NCBI GenBank assembly: GCA_964490845.1
Contig: CAZBED010000001.1
Span: 1 to 64,000, forward strand
Direction: 5' to 3'
From: JADJSS01 sp964490845
Lineage (GTDB): Bacteria; Bacteroidota; Bacteroidia; Chitinophagales; JADIYW01
Length of the DNA: 64,000 nt
Shown here in pieces: positions 52,355-60,105 of the stretch (its first letter is position 1; each line of letters opens with the position of its first letter). The notes under the pieces are model-generated. The model had not been told where the DNA came from. It searched no databases and was given only the letters and a program-made list of their open reading frames with translations. A program made the translations under genes and the position numbers.

Positions 52355-53016
52355 ATGCTTATTTTCTTTCCCAAAAAATGAGGCTGTGTATGAAAAACAT
52401 ACAAATCCGCGAAAAGTAAAACCCTCGCCATTTTTTCCCTGACCATATTGTAGAGATTATCTCTGAAACTGACCATCTGTGCATTAAAACCCACCGCTTC
52501 CAGTCCATACCGCTGTGCGATATACAAGGCTCTTTCATTATGAAATTCCTGAGAGATGATGGTTACTTTCTTTTGACCGAATATTTTTTTGCAGCGTATA
52601 ACTGAATCGTGTGTGCGGAATCCGGCAAAATCACAGACCAGAGCAGAGTCCGGTACACCCAAAGCATGAAAAGCATCAACAAAATCCTCCGGTTCATTAT
52701 AGCCATGCCATCCATTATCTCCGCTGATTAAAATTTTATCTATTTTCTTTGCTTTCCACAGTTTATAAGCCGCTTCCACCCTGAACTGCCAGAATGGATT
52801 GACAGTCTTCCTGTCATTCATCGTTTTGCACGTTCCCAACAGCAATCCAACTCTGTTATATGGAATTTCTTCAACATTATCATACGTTTTACCAACAGCA
52901 TTTTTCTCCACCTGATATGAACAATAAAAAGTAATCCCCATGAAAATGAGCATTAAAGGAAAATAAACCCTAAGGAAAATTTTTACTGAAAATAATCTTC
53001 TGGACAAGACTTTCAC
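52351..53016 (-). CDS. SanA/YdcF-like (DUF218) membrane protein
   Basis: 221 aa with a GTG start at 53014-53016 directly after the preceding stop. One N-terminal membrane segment (VYFPLMLIFMGITFYCSY), then a DUF218 domain: VGLLLGTCKTMNDRKTVNPFWQFRVEAAYKLWKAKKIDKILISGDNG, YNEPEDFVDAFHALGVPDSALVCDFAGFRTHDSVIRCKKIF and SQEFHNERALYIAQRYGLEAVGF. These match SanA, which in enterobacteria supports the envelope barrier against vancomycin. The active role is not established; the fold resembles nucleotide-binding transferases. Confidence 0.88.
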   Translation of the reverse strand: MKVLSRRLFSVKIFLRVYFPLMLIFMGITFYCSYQVEKNAVGKTYDNVEEIPYNRVGLLLGTCKTMNDRKTVNPFWQFRVEAAYKLWKAKKIDKILISGDNGWHGYNEPEDFVDAFHALGVPDSALVCDFAGFRTHDSVIRCKKIFGQKKVTIISQEFHNERALYIAQRYGLEAVGFNAQMVSFRDNLYNMVREKMARVLLFADLYVFHTQPHFLGKKISI

Positions 53017-54108
53017 TTATTTAATCTTGTAAAAATACTTCAACTGTAAATCAAGAGGAAGAGATGCATAGCTGAAAAAATTATCTTTATAGGGCACCTT
53101 GTGTTTTTCCAGTAATCGAACCATATTGTAGCCCGTCGTACCGACATAAAAATTCTCGTCTTTCAGCTCTGTATAGAAGGAAATCTCAGTCGGATCTGTT
53201 TCTTTAAAAGCAAAAGATTTATCATACATCGGATCGTTCTTGAGAATATATTCTGTTGGTGGTATTTTATTGAAATTCTCTTTCAGTTGTTTTTCCATCA
53301 TCAAACATGAACCTTCCAGTTTTTCCCAAAAGTTTTCAGGAGTGGTAATCCAAAACTTCTTCTTTTTAAAATAATCCAGATTCCGTTTATTCCTTAATTT
53401 TAAAAAGCGGGTAAACAATTGCTTTTCTTCCTCTATACTGTTAGAAGCATAGGCTTTTTTTAATAATTCATTTTCCAGTACAAGGGTATCCCTGAATGCC
53501 TGATTACTCAGATAGATAGTTTGCAAACTGTCCATATCTATCATTTTCTTCTCCTGATACAGACGCAGCACATAAGTCAGAATAGCCTCATTTGCATACT
53601 GGTACTGATGATACAATTCATGCATCAGCGCTATAGACCATTCCTGAGTGGTGCCTATAACCACTTTTTCCTTTTTGGTTAGTTCCGGTGAACTGCAAAA
53701 CAACACAGGAGTGCGGTAATTTATATATTCTTTTGCTTTCGGGTCAAACTGGAAGGTGGTTTCCATTACAAATTTGGCACTATCCAGAGGCATACGAAGC
53801 TTCCAGATATTCCAGTCATAATCATTATACAAAAGGCTGTATTTACTGACCTTTTCTTTCATCTCCGGCAAAGGGTGAATGAAATAGGAGGCCGAATCCG
53901 TAAAATAAACGATAGTACCGGGAAAGTCATTTTTAGCAAAATTATTCCAGTACAATTCTCCGATATAGTTTTTTATCTGCCGGATGTATTCAAAACGTTC
54001 CGTGATTAGTTTTTCCTGTTCTGTCGGCTGAAGTATTTGTGCATTGACGAGCTGGAATGAACCAACAAAAAACATCATACACCATAGGATTTTCTTATTC
54101 ATACTCAT
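53017..54108 (-). CDS. exported protein with HExxH motif, possible metallopeptidase
   Basis: About 363 aa from the ATG at 54108 (another ATG two codons later at 54102); upstream frame would overlap the phosphoribosyltransferase gene. A signal peptide (MNKKILWCMMFFVGSFQLVNAQ) is followed by a domain of unknown type. Near residue 165 it has ALMHELYHQYQYANEAILTYVLRLY, an HExxH motif within a helix, and about 110 residues later FWEKLEGSCLMMEKQL, where a Glu could serve as a third zinc ligand (gluzincin-like). No family assignment can be made with confidence. It ends where the SanA-like gene begins (no gap). Confidence 0.7.
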   Translation of the reverse strand: MSMNKKILWCMMFFVGSFQLVNAQILQPTEQEKLITERFEYIRQIKNYIGELYWNNFAKNDFPGTIVYFTDSASYFIHPLPEMKEKVSKYSLLYNDYDWNIWKLRMPLDSAKFVMETTFQFDPKAKEYINYRTPVLFCSSPELTKKEKVVIGTTQEWSIALMHELYHQYQYANEAILTYVLRLYQEKKMIDMDSLQTIYLSNQAFRDTLVLENELLKKAYASNSIEEEKQLFTRFLKLRNKRNLDYFKKKKFWITTPENFWEKLEGSCLMMEKQLKENFNKIPPTEYILKNDPMYDKSFAFKETDPTEISFYTELKDENFYVGTTGYNMVRLLEKHKVPYKDNFFSYASLPLDLQLKYFYKIK

Positions 54109-54133
54109 TAATTTACAAAAACTATTCCATAAT

Positions 54134-54652
54134 TCAAAATAAGTAAGCGCCTTCCGCTTTTTCTTCCGCAAAGCGAACAATAATATGCTCATTCAACGTG
54201 GTGGCTATCGGAAAACCGACGATATCGGCTTTAATAGGAAACGTTTTATGGGTTCTGTCCACCAGCACAGCGATAATAATCTTTTTAGGCTGAAACAGGG
54301 TTAACGGTTTCAAAGCAAAAAAAAGTGTCCTACCCGTATTCCCTACATCATCCACCAACAAAATTGTTTTGCCGTTTAAATCAATACCATCCCGTAGTTG
54401 TATTTCTTCCGAAAGAGGCTGCGGTTTGTTGATATAAACAGACGAAAATTCTATTTTCTTATCGCTGTCATATCCTTTTAATTTGGAGACAATGGTTTTG
54501 GCTAAATCAAGGCCACCACCCGGTTCTATTCCTAACACTACCAGATTATTATCGCCGTATGTAAATTCCAGAGCCTGAAAAGCCATTCTGTCTACAATCA
54601 ATTCTATCTTGGAAGCATCTAATATTTTTTGGGCAGTAGTCGGGATTATCAT
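54134..54652 (-). CDS. PyrR-like phosphoribosyltransferase family protein
   Basis: 172 aa type I PRTase fold. The PRPP-binding signature ILLVDDVGNTGRTLFFAL (two acidic residues before G-x-T-G-R-T) is at about residues 96-113; LGIEPGGGLDLAKTI is the PPi loop; VLVDRTHKTFPIKADIVG resembles the PyrR C-terminal part. PyrR regulates or acts as a uracil phosphoribosyltransferase, but some Bacteroidota members are orphan PRTases. No pyr genes are nearby, so the regulatory role is uncertain. Confidence 0.85.
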   Translation of the reverse strand: MIIPTTAQKILDASKIELIVDRMAFQALEFTYGDNNLVVLGIEPGGGLDLAKTIVSKLKGYDSDKKIEFSSVYINKPQPLSEEIQLRDGIDLNGKTILLVDDVGNTGRTLFFALKPLTLFQPKKIIIAVLVDRTHKTFPIKADIVGFPIATTLNEHIIVRFAEEKAEGAYLF

Positions 54653-54702
54653 GAAAAATAATTTAGATTATTTCTAAATAAACAGTAATTTAAACATTCG
54701 TT

Positions 54703-54710
54703 CAAATATA
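54703..54710 (-). promoter_or_regulatory. -7 box upstream of the PyrR-like gene
   Basis: TATATTTG on the minus strand, exact match, about 50 bases before the ATG at 54652, in the divergent region shared with the Fe-S protein gene (54767, plus). No TTG at the ideal distance. Confidence 0.4.
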
Positions 54711-54766
54711 GTCTTAAAAATAAATAGATATTGGTGTATTTTCGCAATAATTTCAAATAAAATAGC

Positions 54767-56095
54767 ATGAGTTTTTTAACTATCCTTCAAATCCTGTTGT
54801 TTATCGCGCTTGTCGGGGCTTCTTTTTTCGTTGCGTTTCGCAAGTTTAAAGAAATCTATGACAATATTAATATGGGAAAACCGGAGCAGATTAATACGAC
54901 ATTGGGATTCCGGTTAAAAAGTATGTTTTTGATTGCATTCGGGCAAAAAAAGATGTTCAAACTCACCTTTGCCGCGATCCTGCATTTAGTAATTTACGTT
55001 TCCTTTGTGATTACTCAGATAGAACTGATCGAAATATTTTTAGATGGCCTGACGGGCAAACACCGCATTTTATACCATGCGTTTGAAGGCAGTTTTCTGG
55101 AAATCCTTTATGTATTTGTCATCAACTTTATAGAAGTATTATCGCTGCTAACATTCATCGTGACGATTATTTTCATCCTGCGACGAACCACTTTTAAAGT
55201 AGCTCGTTTCCAGATGCCCGAATTAAAGGGCTGGCCATGGAAAGATGCCTTATTAATATTGACTTTTGAATTAACCTTGATTACATTCATTTTTATGATG
55301 AATTCTGCCGATAGCACCTTACATGTCAGAGAACACGGTGAAGGCTATGGTTTTCTGCTTAGCGGCATACTTGGAAATCTTATTTCCGCTTTTCCTGACG
55401 GATTATTGATTTTCATTGAAAAATTAGGCTGGTGGGGTCACTTGTGTATGGTTATGACATTTTTGGTCTATCTGCCATACTCTAAACACTTACATATACT
55501 GCTGGCATTCCCGAACACCTTTTTTACACGCCCAGAACCCAAAGGTGAAATGCGCAATATGCAGGCTATTGAACACGAAGTAAAATCAATGCTGGACCCG
55601 AGTTTTGTCGTTCCGGCTTCAGACGGAGAAATAAAATTCGGCGCTAAAGATGTATATGACTTATCATGGAAAAGTTTGCTGGATGCCTATTCGTGTACCG
55701 AGTGCGGAAGATGTACCGCTGCCTGCCCGGCCAACCAAACGGGCAAAAAACTCTCTCCAAGAAAAATCATGATGGATACCCGCGACCGGATGGAAGATAT
55801 TGCAAAAGGCAAGAAAGAACACGGACCTGATTTCAGTGACAACAAAAACCTGCTGGGCGATTATGTCTCCAAAGAAGAGCTGAGAGCCTGCACTACCTGC
55901 AATGCCTGCGTGGAAGAATGTCCGGTTAATATCAGTCCGCTCAATATTATCTTAGAACTTCGGCGGAATATGATAATGGATGAAGCAGATTCACCGGCTG
56001 AATGGAATACCATCTTCGCTAATATGGAAAACAATCAGGCTCCGTGGCAGTTCTCTCCGGATGACAGATTAAAATGGACAGAAGAGCTCAATTAA
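54767..56095 (+). CDS. membrane-bound 4Fe-4S oxidoreductase subunit (HdrD/GlcF/LutA-related)
   Basis: 442 aa. Five or so membrane segments in residues 1-250 (LQILLFIALVGASFFVAF, LHLVIYVSFVITQIELIEIF, VFVINFIEVLSLLTFIVTIIFIL, ALLILTFELTLITFIFMM, WGHLCMVMTFLVYLPY) with His residues that could ligate haem, followed by two 4Fe-4S motifs: CTECGRCTAACPANQ near 310 and CTTCNACVEECPVN near 375. The layout is like the quinone-linked membrane Fe-S subunits beside HdrD/CCG proteins. With the next gene it probably moves electrons to or from menaquinone. Confidence 0.87.
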   Translation: MSFLTILQILLFIALVGASFFVAFRKFKEIYDNINMGKPEQINTTLGFRLKSMFLIAFGQKKMFKLTFAAILHLVIYVSFVITQIELIEIFLDGLTGKHRILYHAFEGSFLEILYVFVINFIEVLSLLTFIVTIIFILRRTTFKVARFQMPELKGWPWKDALLILTFELTLITFIFMMNSADSTLHVREHGEGYGFLLSGILGNLISAFPDGLLIFIEKLGWWGHLCMVMTFLVYLPYSKHLHILLAFPNTFFTRPEPKGEMRNMQAIEHEVKSMLDPSFVVPASDGEIKFGAKDVYDLSWKSLLDAYSCTECGRCTAACPANQTGKKLSPRKIMMDTRDRMEDIAKGKKEHGPDFSDNKNLLGDYVSKEELRACTTCNACVEECPVNISPLNIILELRRNMIMDEADSPAEWNTIFANMENNQAPWQFSPDDRLKWTEELN

Positions 56096-56102
56096 CCGGA
56101 GA

Positions 56103-56136
56103 ATAACCAAATAACTAATAACCTATAACGTATAAC
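56103..56136 (+). repeat. five tandem ATAAC repeats between the Fe-S genes
   Basis: ATAAC at 56103, 56111, 56118, 56125 and 56132, spaced 8, 7, 7 and 7 bases, in the 45 bases between the membrane Fe-S gene and the CCG gene. It could be a protein-binding or slippage-prone site, or only a low-complexity spacer. Confidence 0.5.
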
Positions 56137-56140
56137 CAAC

Positions 56141-56926
56141 ATGCAATACAACGTACCAGTACTATCAGAATTAGTTGCCGAAGGCAAAACGCCTGATGTC
56201 GTGTTTTGGGTAGGCTGTGCCGGCAGTTTTGACCAGCGGGCGCAGCGTGTTACCGTCGCATTCACAAAAATATTAAACCAGCTCCAAATCAACTTTGCCG
56301 TATTAGGGACGGAGGAAGCCTGTACCGGCGACCCGGCCAGAAGAGCAGGAAATGAGTTTGTCTTTCAGATGCTGGCGCAACAGAATATTGCTACCATGAA
56401 TAATTATGGAGTGAAGAAAATTGTAACCACCTGCCCGCACTGTTTTAATACCTTGAAGAATGAATATCCTGCTTTAGGCGGCCATTATGAGGTGGTGCAT
56501 CACTCCACCTATTTACAGCAACTTATCAATGAAGGTAAGCTGAAAGTGGAAGGCGGCACCTTTAAAGGTAAAAAAATCACCTATCATGACTCCTGTTATC
56601 TGGGAAGAGCTAATGATATCTATGAAGCCCCACGCGCGGTAATTGAAGCACTGGATGCAGACCTGGTAGAAATCAAAAAATGTAAAACAAATGGGTTGTG
56701 CTGTGGCGCAGGAGGCGGACAAATGTTCAAAGAGGATGAGCCGGGCAAAAAGCGCATCAATATTGAACGTACGGAACAACTTATGGAAGTCAATCCGGAT
56801 GTGATTGCCGTGGCGTGTCCGTTTTGTAATACCATGATTACTGACGGTGTTAAGAATGAAAACAAGCAGGATTCCATCAAAGTAGTAGACCTTGCGGAAC
56901 TGATTGCGCAAGCGAACAGTTATTAA
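56141..56926 (+). CDS. CCG-domain Fe-S oxidoreductase (HdrB/LutA-like)
   Basis: 261 aa with two CCG (cysteine-rich, DUF224) repeats. Repeat 1: WVGCAGSFDQRAQRV, then EEACTGDPARR and VTTCPHCFNTL. Repeat 2: HDSCYLGRANDIYEAP, then GLCCGAGGGQMF and VACPFCNTMI. These bind the noncubane 4Fe-4S cluster in HdrB-like proteins or a 2Fe-2S/4Fe-4S centre in LutA and GlcF. Soluble, probably docks on the membrane Fe-S protein encoded 45 bases upstream. Electron donor unknown; lactate or glycolate-type dehydrogenases, or ETF, are candidates by analogy. Confidence 0.9.
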   Translation: MQYNVPVLSELVAEGKTPDVVFWVGCAGSFDQRAQRVTVAFTKILNQLQINFAVLGTEEACTGDPARRAGNEFVFQMLAQQNIATMNNYGVKKIVTTCPHCFNTLKNEYPALGGHYEVVHHSTYLQQLINEGKLKVEGGTFKGKKITYHDSCYLGRANDIYEAPRAVIEALDADLVEIKKCKTNGLCCGAGGGQMFKEDEPGKKRINIERTEQLMEVNPDVIAVACPFCNTMITDGVKNENKQDSIKVVDLAELIAQANSY

Positions 56927-56929
56927 GCT

Positions 56930-57418
56930 ATGCTGACACCATATCACATATTACCCGATTCGGCTAAAGTCTGGATATATCAGGCAAACAGAAGTTTTAC
57001 ACCGGAAGAAGTTTGGGATATCAGCGACATACTCGAAAATTTCGTTGACAAATGGCAGTCCCACCAACGGGATGTAGCGGGATACGGTTCACTCTATTAC
57101 AGACGTTTTCTGGTACTGATGGCAGATGAAAGCAAATGCGATGTGAGTGGTTGCTCCATTGACAGTTCTGTGAAATTAATACGGGAACTGGAACAGGCAT
57201 ATGACATCAATTTCTTTGACCGGATGAAAGTCTGTTATAAAATTACAAATGAACTGGTGGGCAGTTTTCCATTGCAACAGCTGTCGGAATTGATGGAAAA
57301 AGGAAAACTGACGGAACAAACCATTATTTTCAATAATCTGGTATCCACCAAAAAAGAATTTGAGACCCAATGGGAAATTCCATTAAAAGAGAGCCTGTTC
57401 ATCAAACACGCGGTATAA
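56930..57418 (+). CDS. conserved protein of the Fe-S operon (misannotated as ABC ATPase in relatives)
   Basis: 162 aa, soluble: SAKVWIYQANRSFTPEEVWDISDILENFVDKWQSHQRDVAGYGSLYYRRFLVLMADESKCDVSGCSIDSSV. I recall homologues in Bacteroidota being labelled ABC transporter ATPase, but there is no Walker A, signature or Walker B motif, so that label is not supported. It has a conserved-looking Cys pair (CDVSGC at about 67-72) that could bind metal or a cluster. It starts 3 bases after the CCG gene, in one unit with the two electron-transfer proteins, so an accessory role for them is inferred. Confidence 0.78.
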   Translation: MLTPYHILPDSAKVWIYQANRSFTPEEVWDISDILENFVDKWQSHQRDVAGYGSLYYRRFLVLMADESKCDVSGCSIDSSVKLIRELEQAYDINFFDRMKVCYKITNELVGSFPLQQLSELMEKGKLTEQTIIFNNLVSTKKEFETQWEIPLKESLFIKHAV

Positions 57419-57455
57419 CCATTTTTTTCCTTATATTTAGGTCAAACATTTTGCA

Positions 57456-58061
57456 ATGCGAGTTCGCACCATCATCCTTTTTACCGCTATTATCCTTATT
57501 TCCAGTTGCGCCCGTCCCTATCGCAAAATAAATATGTCTTCTATTCCCTTTATCAATTTCAGGGAACAAAATTCCATATCCTACTCTATCCGGCAAGGGG
57601 TTATGTACAATATGAAAAACTACTTTTTTGCGAGACGTGAACAAAAGCAAGATGTAAGTCTGATTGCCGTAAAGATTGTCAACAAATCTGAATTACCCAT
57701 TAATATCCGCGATTTGCAATTTTCCTGCGGAGCTACCGTGCCTATTGCCCCGGTAAGCATGGATGATTACAATAAAGCTATCAAACAAAAGTCAGGATTA
57801 TACTGGCTCTATTCCGTTGGAGTAGTGGTTTATCCAAAGCCCCCTAAAGAAAACAGAAAATACATACCTCTTCCTTTCGGGATCCCGGTTGGTGCAACCA
57901 ATTTTGCCATTGCTTACACGGCTAACAAGAAAATGGAGAAAAATTTGAGAGAACTGGATTTATCTTACAAGATGATACAACCCGGTGATAGTATTCAGGG
58001 GGTGTTGCCATTTAAAAATGTTGCCAATTGCGGTGATATTTTTATCTCTGTGAAGGAGTAA
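57456..58061 (+). CDS. putative lipoprotein of unknown function
   Basis: 201 aa. The N-terminus MRVRTIILFTAIILISSC is a lipoprotein signal with Cys at 18. The mature part is beta-rich (DVSLIAVKIVNKSELPINIRDLQFSCGATVPIAPVSMDDY, LYWLYSVGVVVYPKPP, MIQPGDSIQGVLPFKNVANCGDIFISVKE). The C-terminal PGDSIQGVLPF resembles surface or periplasmic binding domains, but no family is recognised. It lies 38 bases after the Fe-S operon, so could be its last gene; it is convergent with the mannosyltransferase gene. Confidence 0.72.
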   Translation: MRVRTIILFTAIILISSCARPYRKINMSSIPFINFREQNSISYSIRQGVMYNMKNYFFARREQKQDVSLIAVKIVNKSELPINIRDLQFSCGATVPIAPVSMDDYNKAIKQKSGLYWLYSVGVVVYPKPPKENRKYIPLPFGIPVGATNFAIAYTANKKMEKNLRELDLSYKMIQPGDSIQGVLPFKNVANCGDIFISVKE

Positions 58062-58084
58062 AATAGCATTTGACTTAATTTATA

Positions 58085-59509
58085 TTATTTTGATTTGTAG
58101 ATATACATTGAGCCTACACCATCTTCTATATATGGCGGAATTTTAGCAACTAGTCGGGGTGGCAAAGTTTGATACGTTCTTTTATATTTGATCTTATTTA
58201 CGATAAAAGATTCCCCGTAGTAATGCCTCGTAAAGAAATAATTTTGTCCGGCAGACAGACTGTCTTTTTTTGTTTCAATAACTTTTAAATCTTTCCTTTT
58301 ATAGAAATAGTGTTTTGTATCAGGAAATCTTTTACTTAATCCGTAAGGATTGGGAAAATCATAATAAATTCTTTCTTCATGCAACGTATCGAAATACAAA
58401 ATAAAATAATTCATCATACGGGGGGACTTCACGATTAATGCAGTCGGCAACAATAACAAATTCATAATTATAACCGCTTTTATAGAATTATTTACCAGTT
58501 TACGATTCTTAAAACCATAGTAAAAACCTATAAATGCCATTGGCACCAGAATAGTAAACACCGGAGAGATAAATCTGAATTCTTTATGTCCTATTATTGA
58601 GTGCACACCTATAAATCCTGCTAATAGGTAAGTAAATACTGATTTATTAAATTTTATTATATACAATACTGTACCCACAAGCAAAAAAATTCCTATAAGT
58701 GGAAATGAAAATAAAAAGATACACTGGAAATAATAATAAAATGGCTCTGTCCCAAAAGATGCAGCGACATTATGAATTATATTTTGTTCAAAATAATGAT
58801 AGGGTGTAAAAACAAACTCGCCGTACAACCAGAAGTTGGTAATCAATTCTATGCAAAAAGGCAGCATTGCGCCTATCCCAATAAATAACCAATCCAAAAA
58901 TCTGTTCTTTAAAAAAATCAGGCTCCAAATAAATAATATTAAAATAAGGAAAGCAATTTGAAATCTGAAGTAAAATGAGAATCCTATTAAAACACCCGTA
59001 AGCAGCAACATGCCTTTTTGTGGTGATGATGTCTTTCTGTAATCAAATATTGAAAATGCTATCCAGAAAAATGAAGCACTTAGTGACTCAGAATTAAAAC
59101 GTATCATATAGGTCGGAAATAACCAGAAGCATAATGTGAACAATACCAGTTTTTTTTTATCCCCCTCATCATTCAGCTGTTCCAAAAAGAATGGTGCAAG
59201 CCTGTATAGTGAGAAAATAAACAAAGCTGTTGAAAGGACACGTGAAAAGGATTCAATAACAAAAGGGTTCCCAACACCAACTATGCCAAAACCTTTTATT
59301 AATAAGAATGCAAAAAATGGAAGTATGGAAGTCCGTATTCTGGCTTGAAATTCCCACGCCAAAGCATCTAAAGGAGTTATTCCCGCTTTATATGACGCAA
59401 ACTCAAAAATCTGCATGTGCTCATCGGCATGAATGTACCAAAACGCAATTAATGCTACCAAAAAATAATATGCAATTAAAATTATGAATGTAGTTTTTTT
59501 ATAATACAT
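58085..59509 (-). CDS. GT22-like (Alg9/PIG-B type) mannosyltransferase, membrane protein
   Basis: 474 aa with about ten hydrophobic segments. Early loop IHADEHMQIFEFASYKAG followed by LAWEFQARIRTSILPFFAF matches the HPDE-x-x-Q ... W-E ... R-S-x-x-x-P pattern of eukaryotic-type Alg9/PIG-B enzymes; the second hallmark H-K-E-x-R-F is exact in GHKEFRFISPVFTILVPMAF. Such GT-C enzymes use polyprenyl-phosphate sugars on the outer face of a membrane. The gene is AT-rich (visibly lower GC than its neighbours), suggesting acquisition, and no other glycan genes are adjacent. Acceptor unknown. Confidence 0.83.
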   Translation of the reverse strand: MYYKKTTFIILIAYYFLVALIAFWYIHADEHMQIFEFASYKAGITPLDALAWEFQARIRTSILPFFAFLLIKGFGIVGVGNPFVIESFSRVLSTALFIFSLYRLAPFFLEQLNDEGDKKKLVLFTLCFWLFPTYMIRFNSESLSASFFWIAFSIFDYRKTSSPQKGMLLLTGVLIGFSFYFRFQIAFLILILFIWSLIFLKNRFLDWLFIGIGAMLPFCIELITNFWLYGEFVFTPYHYFEQNIIHNVAASFGTEPFYYYFQCIFLFSFPLIGIFLLVGTVLYIIKFNKSVFTYLLAGFIGVHSIIGHKEFRFISPVFTILVPMAFIGFYYGFKNRKLVNNSIKAVIIMNLLLLPTALIVKSPRMMNYFILYFDTLHEERIYYDFPNPYGLSKRFPDTKHYFYKRKDLKVIETKKDSLSAGQNYFFTRHYYGESFIVNKIKYKRTYQTLPPRLVAKIPPYIEDGVGSMYIYKSK

Positions 59510-59693
59510 AACACGGTCAAAGAATTAATAAATATAGACTTATTGACAATATATTTAATGATACAAAGTTGTTAAAATATTATTAAAAAATATTTTTCAA
59601 CATGGGCGATTAATTATCTGATCTTTTCTTAATAAAAATAAATTTGATCAGATGTACAATTGACCTAATTTTAGTCACCAATTTTATTGACAA
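59510..59693. other. AT-rich divergent intergenic region
   Basis: 183 bases between the divergent GT22-like and DUF3817 genes. Very AT-rich with TAATTTTA-type sequences on the plus strand near 59668 but no clean promoter pair, terminator or small gene seen. Confidence 0.5.
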
Positions 59694-59990
59694 ATGCCCA
59701 TACCCACTTCTGATAATAAATTAAAAGACTTTCTCTTAGCAGGCAGGCTGGAAGGTTATAGCTTTTTAGTGTTGCTCTTCATCGCTATGCCTCTAAAGTA
59801 TCTTGCCGGCTTCCCTGTTGCTGTGCGTATTGCGGGCTCTGTACATGGTATCTTATTTATTGCATTCATGATTACCATTTTTACAGCGGTAAAGAAAGAA
59901 CGCCTCAGTACGGAAAGCGCCACCTATGCTTTCTTGTTATCGCTGATACCATTCGGTACCTTCTTTTTGAATAAACTGGTGAAAGAATGA
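59694..59990 (+). CDS. DUF3817 family membrane protein
   Basis: 98 aa. Residues 18-95 fit DUF3817 (YdzA-like): RLEGYSFLVLLFIAMPLKYLAGFPVAVRIAGSVHGILFIAFMITIF, with the E-G-x-S and M-P-L-K-Y and G-x-x-H-G motifs, and a third segment ATYAFLLSLIPFGTFFLNKLV. Three membrane segments. Function unknown; some relatives are annotated as integral membrane proteins near exporters. Single gene ahead of dnaK (115-base gap). Confidence 0.85.
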   Translation: MPIPTSDNKLKDFLLAGRLEGYSFLVLLFIAMPLKYLAGFPVAVRIAGSVHGILFIAFMITIFTAVKKERLSTESATYAFLLSLIPFGTFFLNKLVKE

Positions 59991-60041
59991 CTCCCTAACA
60001 GTCAAATTTTTACTCTTTTAACATATTCAGTCATTTTGTCA

Positions 60042-60049
60042 TACTTTTG
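60042..60049 (+). promoter_or_regulatory. -7 promoter box of dnaK
   Basis: TACTTTTG, exact consensus match, 56 bases before the dnaK ATG. No TTG at 17-23 bases upstream, and no CIRCE inverted repeat seen, so heat-shock control is not visible here. Confidence 0.45.
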
Positions 60050-60105
60050 CCATTGGCATATTAGTTGAACAATAGAAGAAAACTTCAAATTAGAAAATTA
60101 ATATC

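Noticed and set aside
54134..54652. Pyrimidine attenuation by PyrR
   Set aside because: No pyr genes or antiterminator hairpin next to it; only the PRTase domain is supported.
60001..60105. CIRCE/HrcA control of dnaK
   Set aside because: No inverted repeat of the CIRCE kind was found upstream; only a -7 box is visible.
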